The notes beneath the pieces are model-generated. The model made no database searches. It saw only the letters and a list, made by a program, of their open reading frames with translations, and was not told where the DNA came from. Position numbers and translations under genes: made by a program. This document shows, in pieces, positions 38,122-47,273 of a stretch of DNA of 64,000 nt (its first letter is position 1; every line of letters begins with the position of its first letter). Source of the DNA: Nymphaea colorata (taxonomy: Eukaryota > Streptophyta > Magnoliopsida > Nymphaeales > Nymphaeaceae); the NCBI RefSeq assembly GCF_008831285.2, contig NC_045139.1, positions 24,344,412 to 24,408,411 on the forward strand. The letters are read 5' to 3'.

Positions 38122-38701
38122 GAGAGGGAGTGAGGAAGTGAAATCAGCCAGCCGAATGTTGCGGCATGCCAATTTTTAAAAACCATAGCTAAAAACAACA
38201 TGCAATGGAAGCACTAAAAACAGTTCATGGTATAGCTACAATTTGTGGTGCTTTTAGCGACAGTTTGTCACATTTACTGCTCTTAAAGATTTATCTATCC
38301 AGCAACAGCCAACAGAATGCAGATTTCAATTTTTCTCTCTCTCTATATAAAAATTGGTATATCCCAGACCACTTAGGTCAAAGATAAAAACCAAACCTCT
38401 TAAATTGTTAATAAAATATATTCCAAATAAAATATAAACAGTCTAGAATGTATACAAACTCTAATTTAACATAATTTGTTTTTATCAAAAAATGTTGATT
38501 TTTCTACTAGTAGATTTTGATGTTATAATAGCCGTTCATTTTCCTATTATGTTAAGAACATTATTCAACTAGAAAACAAATTAACTTAATATATGTTTAT
38601 CACCAAAACATTCTCAAGATCATATCAATATTGTTGAATAGTGCAAAAAATTGCTTTAACAATCAACTTTGATTGGTCTGGTTTTTATCCCTGATATAAT
38701 G

Positions 38702-38735
<34 letters not shown>

Positions 38736-39319
38736 AGAGGGAGAGAGCGAGCATTCAAAGATGCACTCGATGCTATCTGAGGTTACTAGGAGAAAAGGTA
38801 TAGGATTTCACAAGACTACTTTCCATCCTTTTCGACTCGCTTCTGGGTCACTGCTGTAACACAGTGTCCTGTTTTAGGGTCCAGCTACAGCTGAAATTAA
38901 TCCTGCCTGGTGACTGAAACTCAACAGAATTGAAGTATCAGCTCTTGACATGCGAGAAATGGTAGAGAGAGAAAGAGAGAGACAGAGAGCTCCCAGACAG
39001 TTTATGGCCCAGAAAAAAGCAACCACCTCAGAAACGACTTTTAGTTCAAAACATGCTTTTCACTTAATTCTAGAACATACATATGTTCATTAATGTTCAC
39101 CTATTATAAACCATGCTTTATTTTACAAAAAAAAAAAGAAAGACTTGACTATTAAATTTTTGAAATTATGAGTCGTTCACACTGTTCTTGCTTACAAAAA
39201 ATGACCTCAGAAGAAATTATATATTTGTGTGTCTCTCTTATGTAAGGAGATTTGCCAACCCCTAATCTCTCTTTAATTAGAGATTAGGGTTAGCTAATCG
39301 GATAAGAATGGTTTCTTCC

Positions 39320-39358
<39 letters not shown>

Positions 39359-42300
39359 CTTCCATCACGAACATGGTATCAGAGCGGTGAATGTCTGACT
39401 TGCTAGGGCGGTGGTGCTCTTCTCAACTCCTCCTCTCTCTACTCTCACATATGATCGGCTAGGGCAGCCTGTTCTGCGTCTGAGCACTTTGGGCAGCCTT
39501 TTTAGCCCAACCTAGGGTTCCTTAAAACCCTAGGTCGATGTACTCTTGAAGTCGTGTGGTGGAGCAGCATAATTGAAGTCGTGTCGTGCAGGCAAGTTTG
39601 AAACCAGTCGATGCACTCTTGAAGTCATGTGGTGGAGCAGCACAGTTGAAGTCATGTCAGGGCAGGCAAGTTTGAATTTTTTTTAATTGTTGTTGAAGTT
39701 GTGCAATGAAGCAACACAGTTGAAGTCTGATGTCACGTTGGAAAAACTGAAGTTATAGATCCCAAGCCTGCAAATAGTTGGCTGTCGTTAAAACTGTGCA
39801 CATTTGTTGGTCTTCTTGCTCACGCCTGCTTGAAGAAGTACATGTATACTGCTGATGTGAATGTTATTGACGAGAAGAAATTCTCTGTTATTTCTTGTGG
39901 GATGTTGCTGTGCATTGCAAAACTGATTAATTACAAATAGGACTTCCTTTTCTGTGTTCAACCCTGCTGCACAATTTTTTTGTGGTGTCCTTGTTCTATT
40001 ATACTGCTTCCTGCTGTGTTTCATTATGGCTGAGAACAACAAACCAGATGGTGACGTAATTGACAATCCCTTCTCCTATCTCCTATGGATCTACGGTCAA
40101 GTTAGATGGACAAAATTATGAATTATGGTTTAGGTCCTCTATGATGTCGGTTAAAGGACACCGAAAGAGGCATATAATTGAAGAGGATGAACCTATTGTG
40201 AAGTCTGAGAAGTATATGACCTGGGAAGAGGACGACAACATGGTTATGTCTTGGATTATGAACAACATCCAACCACCGATTGCTCTCACTATTGCTTACT
40301 ATACCACTGCTAAGGAGATGCGGGAATTTCTTAGGCAGACATATTCACAAGACAAAATTGCAAGTAAAATTCTTCAAATTGAAGAGGATTTGCACAATCT
40401 TCGACAAAGAGATTAGGATCTATCACAGTACTTTGCATTTGTTAAAGCCACCTATGAGAAACTGAAATTCCTGCATCCTCCGTGCAAATCTTGTTATAAG
40501 TCACACTTTGAGCCTACCATGGTTGCAAAATTTATTGTTGGTCTATCACCTGAGTATGCAGTTGTCAAGGCTCAAATGCTCACTGGGAGTGAAATTTCTG
40601 ATCTCTTTGATGCATAAAATAGACTTAGTCGTCTTGCTATTATCTTGTCCCAACCAGCTGGTGTGGCTCCAGCTTCTGCTCTTACTATAGAGGGAAGTCG
40701 TGGTCAGGGCATCACTTACAATGCTAGAGGAAGAGGTACAGGTCGTGGAATTGGTGGTCGTGGGAGGTTCCAATGCACCTATTGTGGAAAGATGGGACAC
40801 TTGGAGGATTGTTGCTGGGACAAACATGGTCGTCCATCCACTATATCACAAGGCAGAGGTACAATGACCAAACAGGGCAAGAGCCTTGTTCATCCTCCTA
40901 TGGGCTCTGCACAGGTTACCACTCCTATTGTGGACGACTCTTCTAGCCCAGTACCAGAGACAGTCACAGTTAGCATTGATAAATCTGACTATGAGTAGTT
41001 TTTGGCACACAAAGCCTCACCGGCTTCAACTTCCACAACCTTGATTGACCAAGCTCTCTCTGTGGGTACTCCACTCCTGATTTAGGTATCTCTTGGATTA
41101 TTGACTCAGGTGCATCGAAACATTTCTGCAATAGACCTGGTTCTTTCACCACTTTGCATAGATTCTCTCAGCGATATGTCAAAATTGTAGATGGTAGAAT
41201 GTCTCCTATATTGGGTTATGGAGATGTGAAACTTTCTCAATCCATGACCATTCCACATGTCTTATATGCTCCTGAGTTTCCATCCCATTTGCTATCTGTT
41301 AAACAGTTGACTACTGATTTAACCCTGGATCTTACAAGATTTGCTTACGAGGAGAAAGATTGGTGGAGGCCATGAGGAACAAGGCTTATATTATCTTTCA
41401 CAATCAGTTGGAGTAGTCAATTAATGTTAGGAGTCTAGCTTTTCTGCCCATCAGTGGCATCTCAGATTGGTTCATCTGTCCTTCTCGAAACTTCGTTGTG
41501 TCATTCCTCAAATCTCTCTGGGAGCGTCCTTTGAGTGCAAAGTATGTCAGTTGGGGAAACACCACCATGGTACCTTTTCTTCAAGTCTACAATCTACATC
41601 AATCACCTTATAGTCTCTTTGATTGGTTTCACTTTCATGTCGATGTTTGGGGATCAAACTGTGTCATCAGTCGATCCCAATCAAAGTATTTTTTGGTTAT
41701 TGTTGATGATTTCTCTAGAATGTTCGCACCGATAATGCCCTTGAATTCAAAACTTCTTCATTGTTATAATTTTATAGAGAAAATGATGTTCCTCCTTAGT
41801 TTACTTGTGTCCAAACCTCTTGGCAAAAGGGTGTGGCCGAATGAAAACATTGACACCATTTTGACGTCGTTTGAACACTTATTCTCTACACTAATATACC
41901 ATCTTAATTCTGGGGGATGATATATTGACTGCATGTTGCCTTATTAATCATATGCCCTTCTCTACCATTGGGGACCAAATACTGATCAAGCTTTTATACC
42001 CTAACCGTCCACTATTTCAGCTGCCTCCTAAGGTGTTTGGATGTGCATGCCTTATACATAAGCTTGGCTTAAAACAAAGTTTCAGCCCAAGCAACCAAAA
42101 GGGTTTTTCTGTACTTGCCCAAACACCAAAAGAGGTATAAATGGTAGGGCCCCACTACTAAAAGGGAGTATACCAGTGTGAGTTACCTTCCACGAGTCTG
42201 TTCCCTTTCTCTCCCATACGCCTCCTATTCAATCAAGAGCTGGTGATCAGTTTCCTCTACACATTCCTCCTATTCCTTTAGATTTGATACCAGCTCCTTC

Positions 42301-43639
42301 CCACATCCTTCAATCACATCTTCATCACGGTCTTACGATTCTCCACTGGTGTAGGCATGACATACATCCTCCCCCTTCATCATCTTCTGAACCTGAGGTA
42401 AGTACTTTTGACGGTGGTGCTGATGAACAATGTGCAGGTGAGTAGGTGGTGAATGATCATTTACCGATAACCCTGAGGAAGGGCGAACACCAGTTGCACC
42501 CTGCACTTTATATCCCAGCTTGTTTCTATGGAGAGGCTCGGCCCTAGTATGAAAAATTTGCATCTGCATTGTCCATCAGATTAGTTATCTCTGTGGCAGT
42601 TCATCATGGGTGGACTATGACTTAGCTGGATGTGAAAAATGTGTTTCTATATTTTGATCTGACCAAGACAGTTTACATCATGCCATCATATTTTGATGCA
42701 TCATGATGCTTGATGCATTTGACGTTTCTTTTAAAACCTTGAAGGAATGTGTTCCAAAGGTTATTATTTGTTCAACCAAACTATGCATATTACATCCCAT
42801 CAAATTATTTTGGTCATTTAATCACTTTATGGAATCACTTTAGAGCAACGAACGTAGGTGCACCATTCAATTGCTCTATTAGTCCACACATATATACACA
42901 ACTTCTACAAATATGACAAGTTGGCAACCATAATTGCTATTTTTTATCTTTTTTTCCAGTAAACGCTAAAAAGAGAGAGCATGGTCACATTGTATCATGT
43001 TTGCAATATTTAGGATCCAAGTTCTCTATATGGGTGCACCATTGCAGAGTGTAAATGTTTAGCCCAATAATATTTGTTCTGATTACATGCTCATAGTTGT
43101 GATGGCTGTGGAAATCAAGAGCTAATTACTCTAGATCTACATAGTAATTAGATCATGAACTCTAATATTATAACCATGACTGCTCTTTCTATCTCACTTT
43201 AGCATGTAAAGAAGAGGGAGACAGGAATAGAAGTTAGGATTTTCATGTTCTCCAAAATCAAAGTTAGGAGCTAGTTACTCTACATACACATAGCTAGAAC
43301 ATGACTTCTAACATGATGACCATGACTACTGTTTCTATTTCATTTTAGCTTTAGAAGAGAGAGATAGAAGTTAGGATTGCCATGTTTTGCAAAAGTCAAA
43401 GCAGGAGATAGTTACGCTACATACACATATAAGTAGATCACGAATTCTAACACGGCAACCATGACTCCTTTTTCTGTCTCACTTTAGAGCATGTAATACA
43501 GAGAGATAGAGATGGAAGGTAAGATTGTCACTTTTGGCAAAAGTCAGAATCTTGTGTCCGTGTACTCTTTTTGACACACTTTTGCATGTAAAGAAGATAG
43601 AGATAGGAATTAGGACTGTCATGTTTTCGTAGAAGTCAG

Positions 43640-43686
<47 letters not shown>

Positions 43687-44715
43687 TTAGGAAAAAGCAA
43701 ATGCAGAAACTGGTTTTGATCGACTTTCAGTCAAGTCCAATTTCAAGGTCACCGCTACGAGTGGCCTTGACTGGTTGACTGAGAGTCCGAGAGCGGCTCA
43801 GTCGGCTCATGCCCATGTTGATTATCTAGGTTCTTGATCAGCAATGTTTTGCATGGTCGACTTAAAGGTGTGCATCAGCAGCTCAGTACTAACACCCAAT
43901 ACACATCAAGATGGAAAGTTTTGCTCGCTACTAAAATCCACCACACCATTTCAAAATAAAAATTTATCTTGCACACAACTATCTTACGGTTTCCTAGTTG
44001 CAAGACTGTAAACAGTAAACGAAAAAAAATAAAGAAATAAAAATTATTATTTTTATTTCTTGGAGCCATTTACAATGTCGAAAAATAAACAAATCGCCAT
44101 ACAATAATTTCCATAAGGAACCCATACAATATTTTCATGACAAAAAAAATCAAAGGTAAAAAACTCAGTTTCTCAACGGAAAAGAGGGGAAAACCTCAAA
44201 TGGGAAAAGAGCGCGGCTGCCAGGGGACCAGATCTAGGAAACTGCCATCCGGACCACAATGCAATCGGCAAGTAAACGTCCACCAGCACAACGGCCCTAG
44301 CACGGCCGGAAGAAACCGCCACTCGGACGACCCTCGCGTCGATCCTCAAGCATTTCTGCGCGACCAACGTGTGAAGCCAATGCACGACACTCGTACTCCC
44401 CTTCACAAGCCCAATTCTCCTCCCCTTTCTCACGGGAACCTGAACTGCAACCTTCTGGCAGTTCCCCGAATTCCCTTCGGCTTCATCATTGCTGCCGCGA
44501 AGACCACATTCAGCCTTGGCAATGGGGGTAAGAGTGAGGCCGAACTCGGCGACAAAGGCGGGAGAGGCCGAAGAGATGGAGCAGCGAGAGCCTTCTGGGA
44601 GGAGCTTGGCTAGACATGACACGTCGCCTGGGTGGGGGAGGACCTCCTGGGGGTCGATAGACGCAACGGCACAGAGGAAGCCGCAGAGCTTGTACTGGTC
44701 CAGATCGTCGACCAT
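23266..44715 (-). CDS. F-box / CW zinc finger / SNF2 helicase / RING protein (At3g54460-like)
   Basis: Eight exons on the minus strand (44195-44715, 34428-37073, 34128-34341, 33755-34042, 33593-33652, 33391-33521, 32619-32733, 23266-23412), all with GT-AG introns and matching phases, give 1373 codons. Order: a conserved N-terminal region with DVYLPIALWSGWQFPRS (exon 1); F-box (about residues 260-300, DISDDILVKLLSGL); SNF2 ATPase motif I DEPGLGKT (369-376), interrupted by a CW zinc finger (about 574-621, VQCDACSKWRKL); DEGH motif II (840-843); LTGTP (869-873); a RING-type CxxC/H cluster (from about 1054); and helicase C domain (IVFSQF, GSAALGLDLSF, QVISRAHRMGA). Architecture and length fit the plant F-box/SNF2 family of Arabidopsis At3g54460. 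Such proteins are predicted nuclear ATPases combining chromatin-remodelling and ubiquitin-ligase features; the biochemical role is not established. Two introns are greatly expanded by transposons. The start is the first ATG giving the conserved N-terminus; upstream in-frame codons are non-ATG. Confidence 0.9.
24143..24335 (-). repeat. 3' LTR of intron-7 copia element
   Basis: 193-bp direct repeat of 29269-29461. About six substitutions by eye and no length change, i.e. roughly 3% divergence. Confidence 0.92.
24520..28560 (-). pseudogene. gag-pol of intron-7 copia element (broken)
   Basis: Minus-strand pieces in element order: gag (about 28000-28560), a CCHC knuckle (YTYCGKIGHLEDRC, about 27775-27815), protease with WIIDSGASRHFCSRP (27206-27643), integrase pieces (26650-26838 with SIRTDDTIEF; 25906-26595 with the late integrase and linker), RT pieces (25474-25728 with YKAKLVAK and QLDVKNVFLYGDL; 25265-25468, where the YVDD box reads AIDVDDIILT; 24904-25113 with SYRSLIGKLLYI) and RNase H (24520-24705, SSAESEYRAM, YCDNRAATYIAKNP). 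At least five frameshifts or stops. The protease region is close to that of the element in intron 1, so the two belong to related families. Confidence 0.88.
29269..29461 (-). repeat. 5' LTR of intron-7 copia element
   Basis: Starts TGTTACAGCC and ends TTCAACA. In the element's orientation this LTR would drive transcription along the same strand as the helicase gene. Confidence 0.92.
38041..38120. repeat. Compound microsatellite (AC)n(AT)n(AG)n
   Basis: Uninterrupted dinucleotide runs change from AC to TA/AT to AG within intron 1 of the helicase gene. Confidence 0.9.
38349..38707. mobile_element. MITE (GATAAAAACCAGACC family), copy A
   Basis: Inner inverted ends gataaaaaccaaacct (38383) and aggtctggtttttatc-like (38674-38689). 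The AT-rich interior is shared with 61757-62121 and 62211-62555. CT/TA runs lie on the left and (TA)n then GA-rich DNA on the right. No coding capacity. Confidence 0.6.
39241..42700 (+). mobile_element. Truncated Ty1/copia retrotransposon in intron 1
   Basis: Plus orientation, antisense to the host gene. A 5' LTR candidate at 39241-39373 (TGTAAGGAG ... ACGAACA, with an internal CT run) is followed at once by the initiator-Met primer-binding site TGGTATCAGAGC (39374-39385). Gag, protease and integrase follow; homology stops inside RT (LDVKNVFLYFDLTKTVYIM, about 42630-42690). No second LTR was found, so the 3' half is deleted. Confidence 0.83.
40026..42690 (+). pseudogene. gag-pol of intron-1 copia element (broken, 3' truncated)
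   Basis: Gag with KLDGQNYELWFRSSMMSV (from about 40026; main frame 40060-40416, stop at about 40414), CCHC knuckle CTYCGKMGHLEDCC (40645-40998), protease WIIDSGASKHFCNRP (about 41090-41375), first integrase Asp region YFLVIVDDFSR (about 41680-41715), late integrase (41925-42140, CCLINHMPFSTIGDQ) and the beginning of RT. Multiple in-frame stops and frameshifts. A large part of the integrase core after VDDFSR (including the second Asp and Glu) appears to be deleted. Confidence 0.82.
43119..43646. repeat. Minisatellite, about 140-bp unit, ~3.6 copies
   Basis: Units begin at about 43119, 43268 and 43405 with 'gagctaattactct/gagctagttactct/gagatagttacgct' and share 'ccatgact.ct.tttct.t.tca.tttag'. 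A partial fourth unit (43556-43646) follows and runs into a (TC)n(AC)n microsatellite at 43644-43686. Confidence 0.75.
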
Positions 44716-45160
44716 TGCCTGGAGCTCTCGCCCCCCTAACCAAAACAGCACCTCGCAAAGTCAGAAAGGGTTTCGAGGAGAACTCTTTCAAAACACCTCG
44801 AAACCTTTCAAAACATAGAGGAAATTAGGGCTTGCACAGAGGCCTGGTTTTCGAGAACAAACAAGCGAAGACGATGAAGACACGAGAGGGGGAAGACCAT
44901 CAACTCTCCCTCCCACTCGCGATTCGGCTTTTTTTTTTTTTCTTTGACCCATTTTCTTGAGATTGAAGGAAACGGATCCGTGGGTGCGAGACCCCTGTTT
45001 CGAGCTCATTCCGGGTCTGAATCACCAGACTCCAGTCTGACCCGGTGATCCATTTAGATCCAGTAACAAACACATTAAGAATCGAACCGGATCCAATGAG
45101 AACCATATCCGATCATTATCACACCAAAGGCAGAGAGGCAGTCTTGAATTCCGGTTCAAA
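44716..45160 (-). promoter_or_regulatory. 5' flank of helicase gene
   Basis: GC-rich sequence upstream of the predicted start, likely containing 5' UTR and promoter. A poly(T) run at about 44931-44941 and repeated 'ggatccg/gatcc' words occur. No TATA box or transcription start could be assigned. Confidence 0.35.
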
Positions 45161-46000
45161 ACCCAAAATCATAATGTACTCGGACCCGGACGTCTATTTG
45201 AAGTAGGATACAGCCGTTGTATTCGACAAGGAAACAGGGTAATGAACCGGAATTCGAGTAATAACCAGATCTGACTTTTCTTCTCAAATCCAATTTAATT
45301 GTATCCGGATTCACACAACAAATCTCAGGATCCAAAATTGAGATCTAAAAAGATTCCCGACTCAAACGTTGTTTTATTCTTTTCTTACACTTTTTTTTTT
45401 AAATATCAAAGAACGTGCACTTGGCAGGACCCGCTTTTCCCAAACAGGGCGCAGTTAACGGTTTCAGTTAATAAATGGATCGGGTTGACTTTGGAGTGGA
45501 CCGTTACCAGTCGGATTCCTTTATGGGGGAGGAGTTCGGCCCGGACGGCTGGACCCATTAAACCTGGTTCGGTTTTATCTGGATCCGGACCAATTAGAGT
45601 CCACTTGGAAGGATAAGAGACGGACGACCGTTGTTTCAAGGAGCTTGGCGGTTGGTACTGTGTGTTCCCCTCCTTCCCGTGCGCGCGCGGGTTCCAAGGC
45701 GTTGGGGTTCGCTTCGCGAGGAGCCACCGAATCGGGCCATTACGGGTCGGATCCAACCACTGGGCAGCAAGTCCAGGTCCATGCCAGGGTTTGAATGGCA
45801 GTGAATCGACCGGACACGACACGTTTTGCTCCTATCTGTACAGCTCAGCTATAATGTGCCTTTATTTCAATTAAGGCGCTTCAGTTTTACCTCACTAGCT
45901 GAGTCATTTGACGGTTTAGCCCTTGTTAAAACGAAGTTTTGCTTTATAAATTGTTTATTCTTTTGTGGCCCTCTCATTAGTCATCCTCTATGCTCAAGGG
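45161..46000. other. GC-rich intergenic DNA upstream of helicase gene
   Basis: No gene recognised. Short frames on both strands (45299-45822) share repeated gatccgg/gacccg words and CpG-rich content (gcgcgcgcggg near 45682), and look compositional. This may be an extended CpG-rich promoter domain. Confidence 0.3.
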
Positions 46001-46170
46001 CCAAACTATATTTTCAAAATTTTAACAAGAGTCAAAATAAAAAATTTTCAAATTTTTTTGTATATATTAAACTAAAATTTTTAGATTTACATATAAATTT
46101 TTAAAGTTTTTAAAATATGAGGGAAGGGGGAGGGGCGCAAAGGCCCTTGCCGCCCCCTTCCTCTGCTCCT
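46001..46170. repeat. Dispersed AT-rich repeat ending in G-rich/GCAAAGG motif, copy 1
   Basis: AT-rich stretch followed by gggaagggggaggggcgcaaaggccc. Related stretches in the same orientation lie at 52302-52470 and 55585-55770, where the start 'gtaggggc.ga.tta' is clearer. Probably remnants of one mobile-element family; no ends resolved. Confidence 0.45.
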
Positions 46171-47270
46171 GTCTATGCTAGTAGTTCGATGTTTTTTCAT
46201 CTCTTGCTGAAGCAGCCTTTTCTGTCCTTTTTCCGCAGTCCATTGAAACTCATAGAGTGGAGAGTGATAGAAAGCTCATAACTCGAAAGTTCTAAAAGAT
46301 CTTCATTGCATGTTTGAGCTTTACAGTTTTTTTGAAGTTCTTATGGTTCTGCAGCATACCAGCTTAATGGATATTGAGGACAAATAACAGTATGCTTGCA
46401 TCTCTTCTCCCATGAAGTTGTATCACTATAATAGAATAAGAAATTGATGTGCTTGTTGATGAGGCTATGTCACTAGGCTTTGCATTGAGCATGTGTGCCA
46501 ACAACAGCTTTTACATTATACTGAATATGATGTTTATGGAAGGTTGACAAATTCCAAATTCCTAGTGATTTTGAGAAGCATATAAGTCAGATTCTAAGTT
46601 AGCCTACTTGTCAAATTTTAAAGCATCGTACAATATTCGTATTCCAAATTGGCAGCTTGACTTTCAAGCTGATGAACATTTTAGACAAGCACCAAGATTT
46701 TGCAAGGATAAGCCAACACAAATATAGTAAAACAATTGCCAAAGCAGTATAACTTGATATGACCACTCAAATTTCTCATAGCCAATGTCGTATCGCAATG
46801 TAGTGAGTTCAAGCCATTTTAACCAGAGTGAACTGAATGACGCCTATAAAATTCAAAATTCTCAACTCCATTAGGATGGGGCAATGGGTCTTCCCCATAC
46901 TAAGTGAATTGTCGAACTATATTTTTGTCATTTTAGCTAGTTGGATGGATTAACGAAGAGATGATAGAGAGAGTGAGAGAGAGAGGGAAAAGGGAGATGA
47001 GATGAAAATGACAATGAGTGCTTTGATATTTTGCTTATCGGCTGTCGCCCTATTAATAGGTGCTTCCTTTCACCCCCAAAACATCGTTTTGGATGAAAAA
47101 TGACCCCCCACCAGGTTATATGAAATTGGATGAAAACCAGGTTTCCATAAAACCAGGATTGAGAGAATCCAAGTTTAGGAAGTGGCCAAACACCCATCAA
47201 ACGAGGTTTCAGAGGCAAAACGTCGTTTTGCCTTTGAAACCCATTTTTTAGTGGGTATCCAAACATGCTC
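46171..47270. other. Intergenic DNA with short hairpin
   Basis: No gene seen. A near-perfect inverted repeat aggcaaaacg-t-cgttttgcct lies at about 47214-47234, next to the Harbinger element. Confidence 0.4.
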
Positions 47271-47273
47271 TTA

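Larger units (their letters stand above)
37074..44194 (-). other. Intron 1 of helicase gene (7.1 kb)
   Basis: Phase-2 intron between FSHLS and CNWEERK; donor GAG/gttttc and acceptor tttacag/TTGC. It contains a candidate cryptic exon (37206-37254), microsatellites (38041-38120, 38703-38745), a MITE (38349-38707), a truncated copia element (39241-42700) and a 140-bp minisatellite (43119-43646). Confidence 0.82.

Noticed and set aside
44137-44613. Plus-strand 158-codon frame
   Set aside because: Exactly antisense to exon 1 of the helicase gene, which has clear conserved residues and fitting splice phase.
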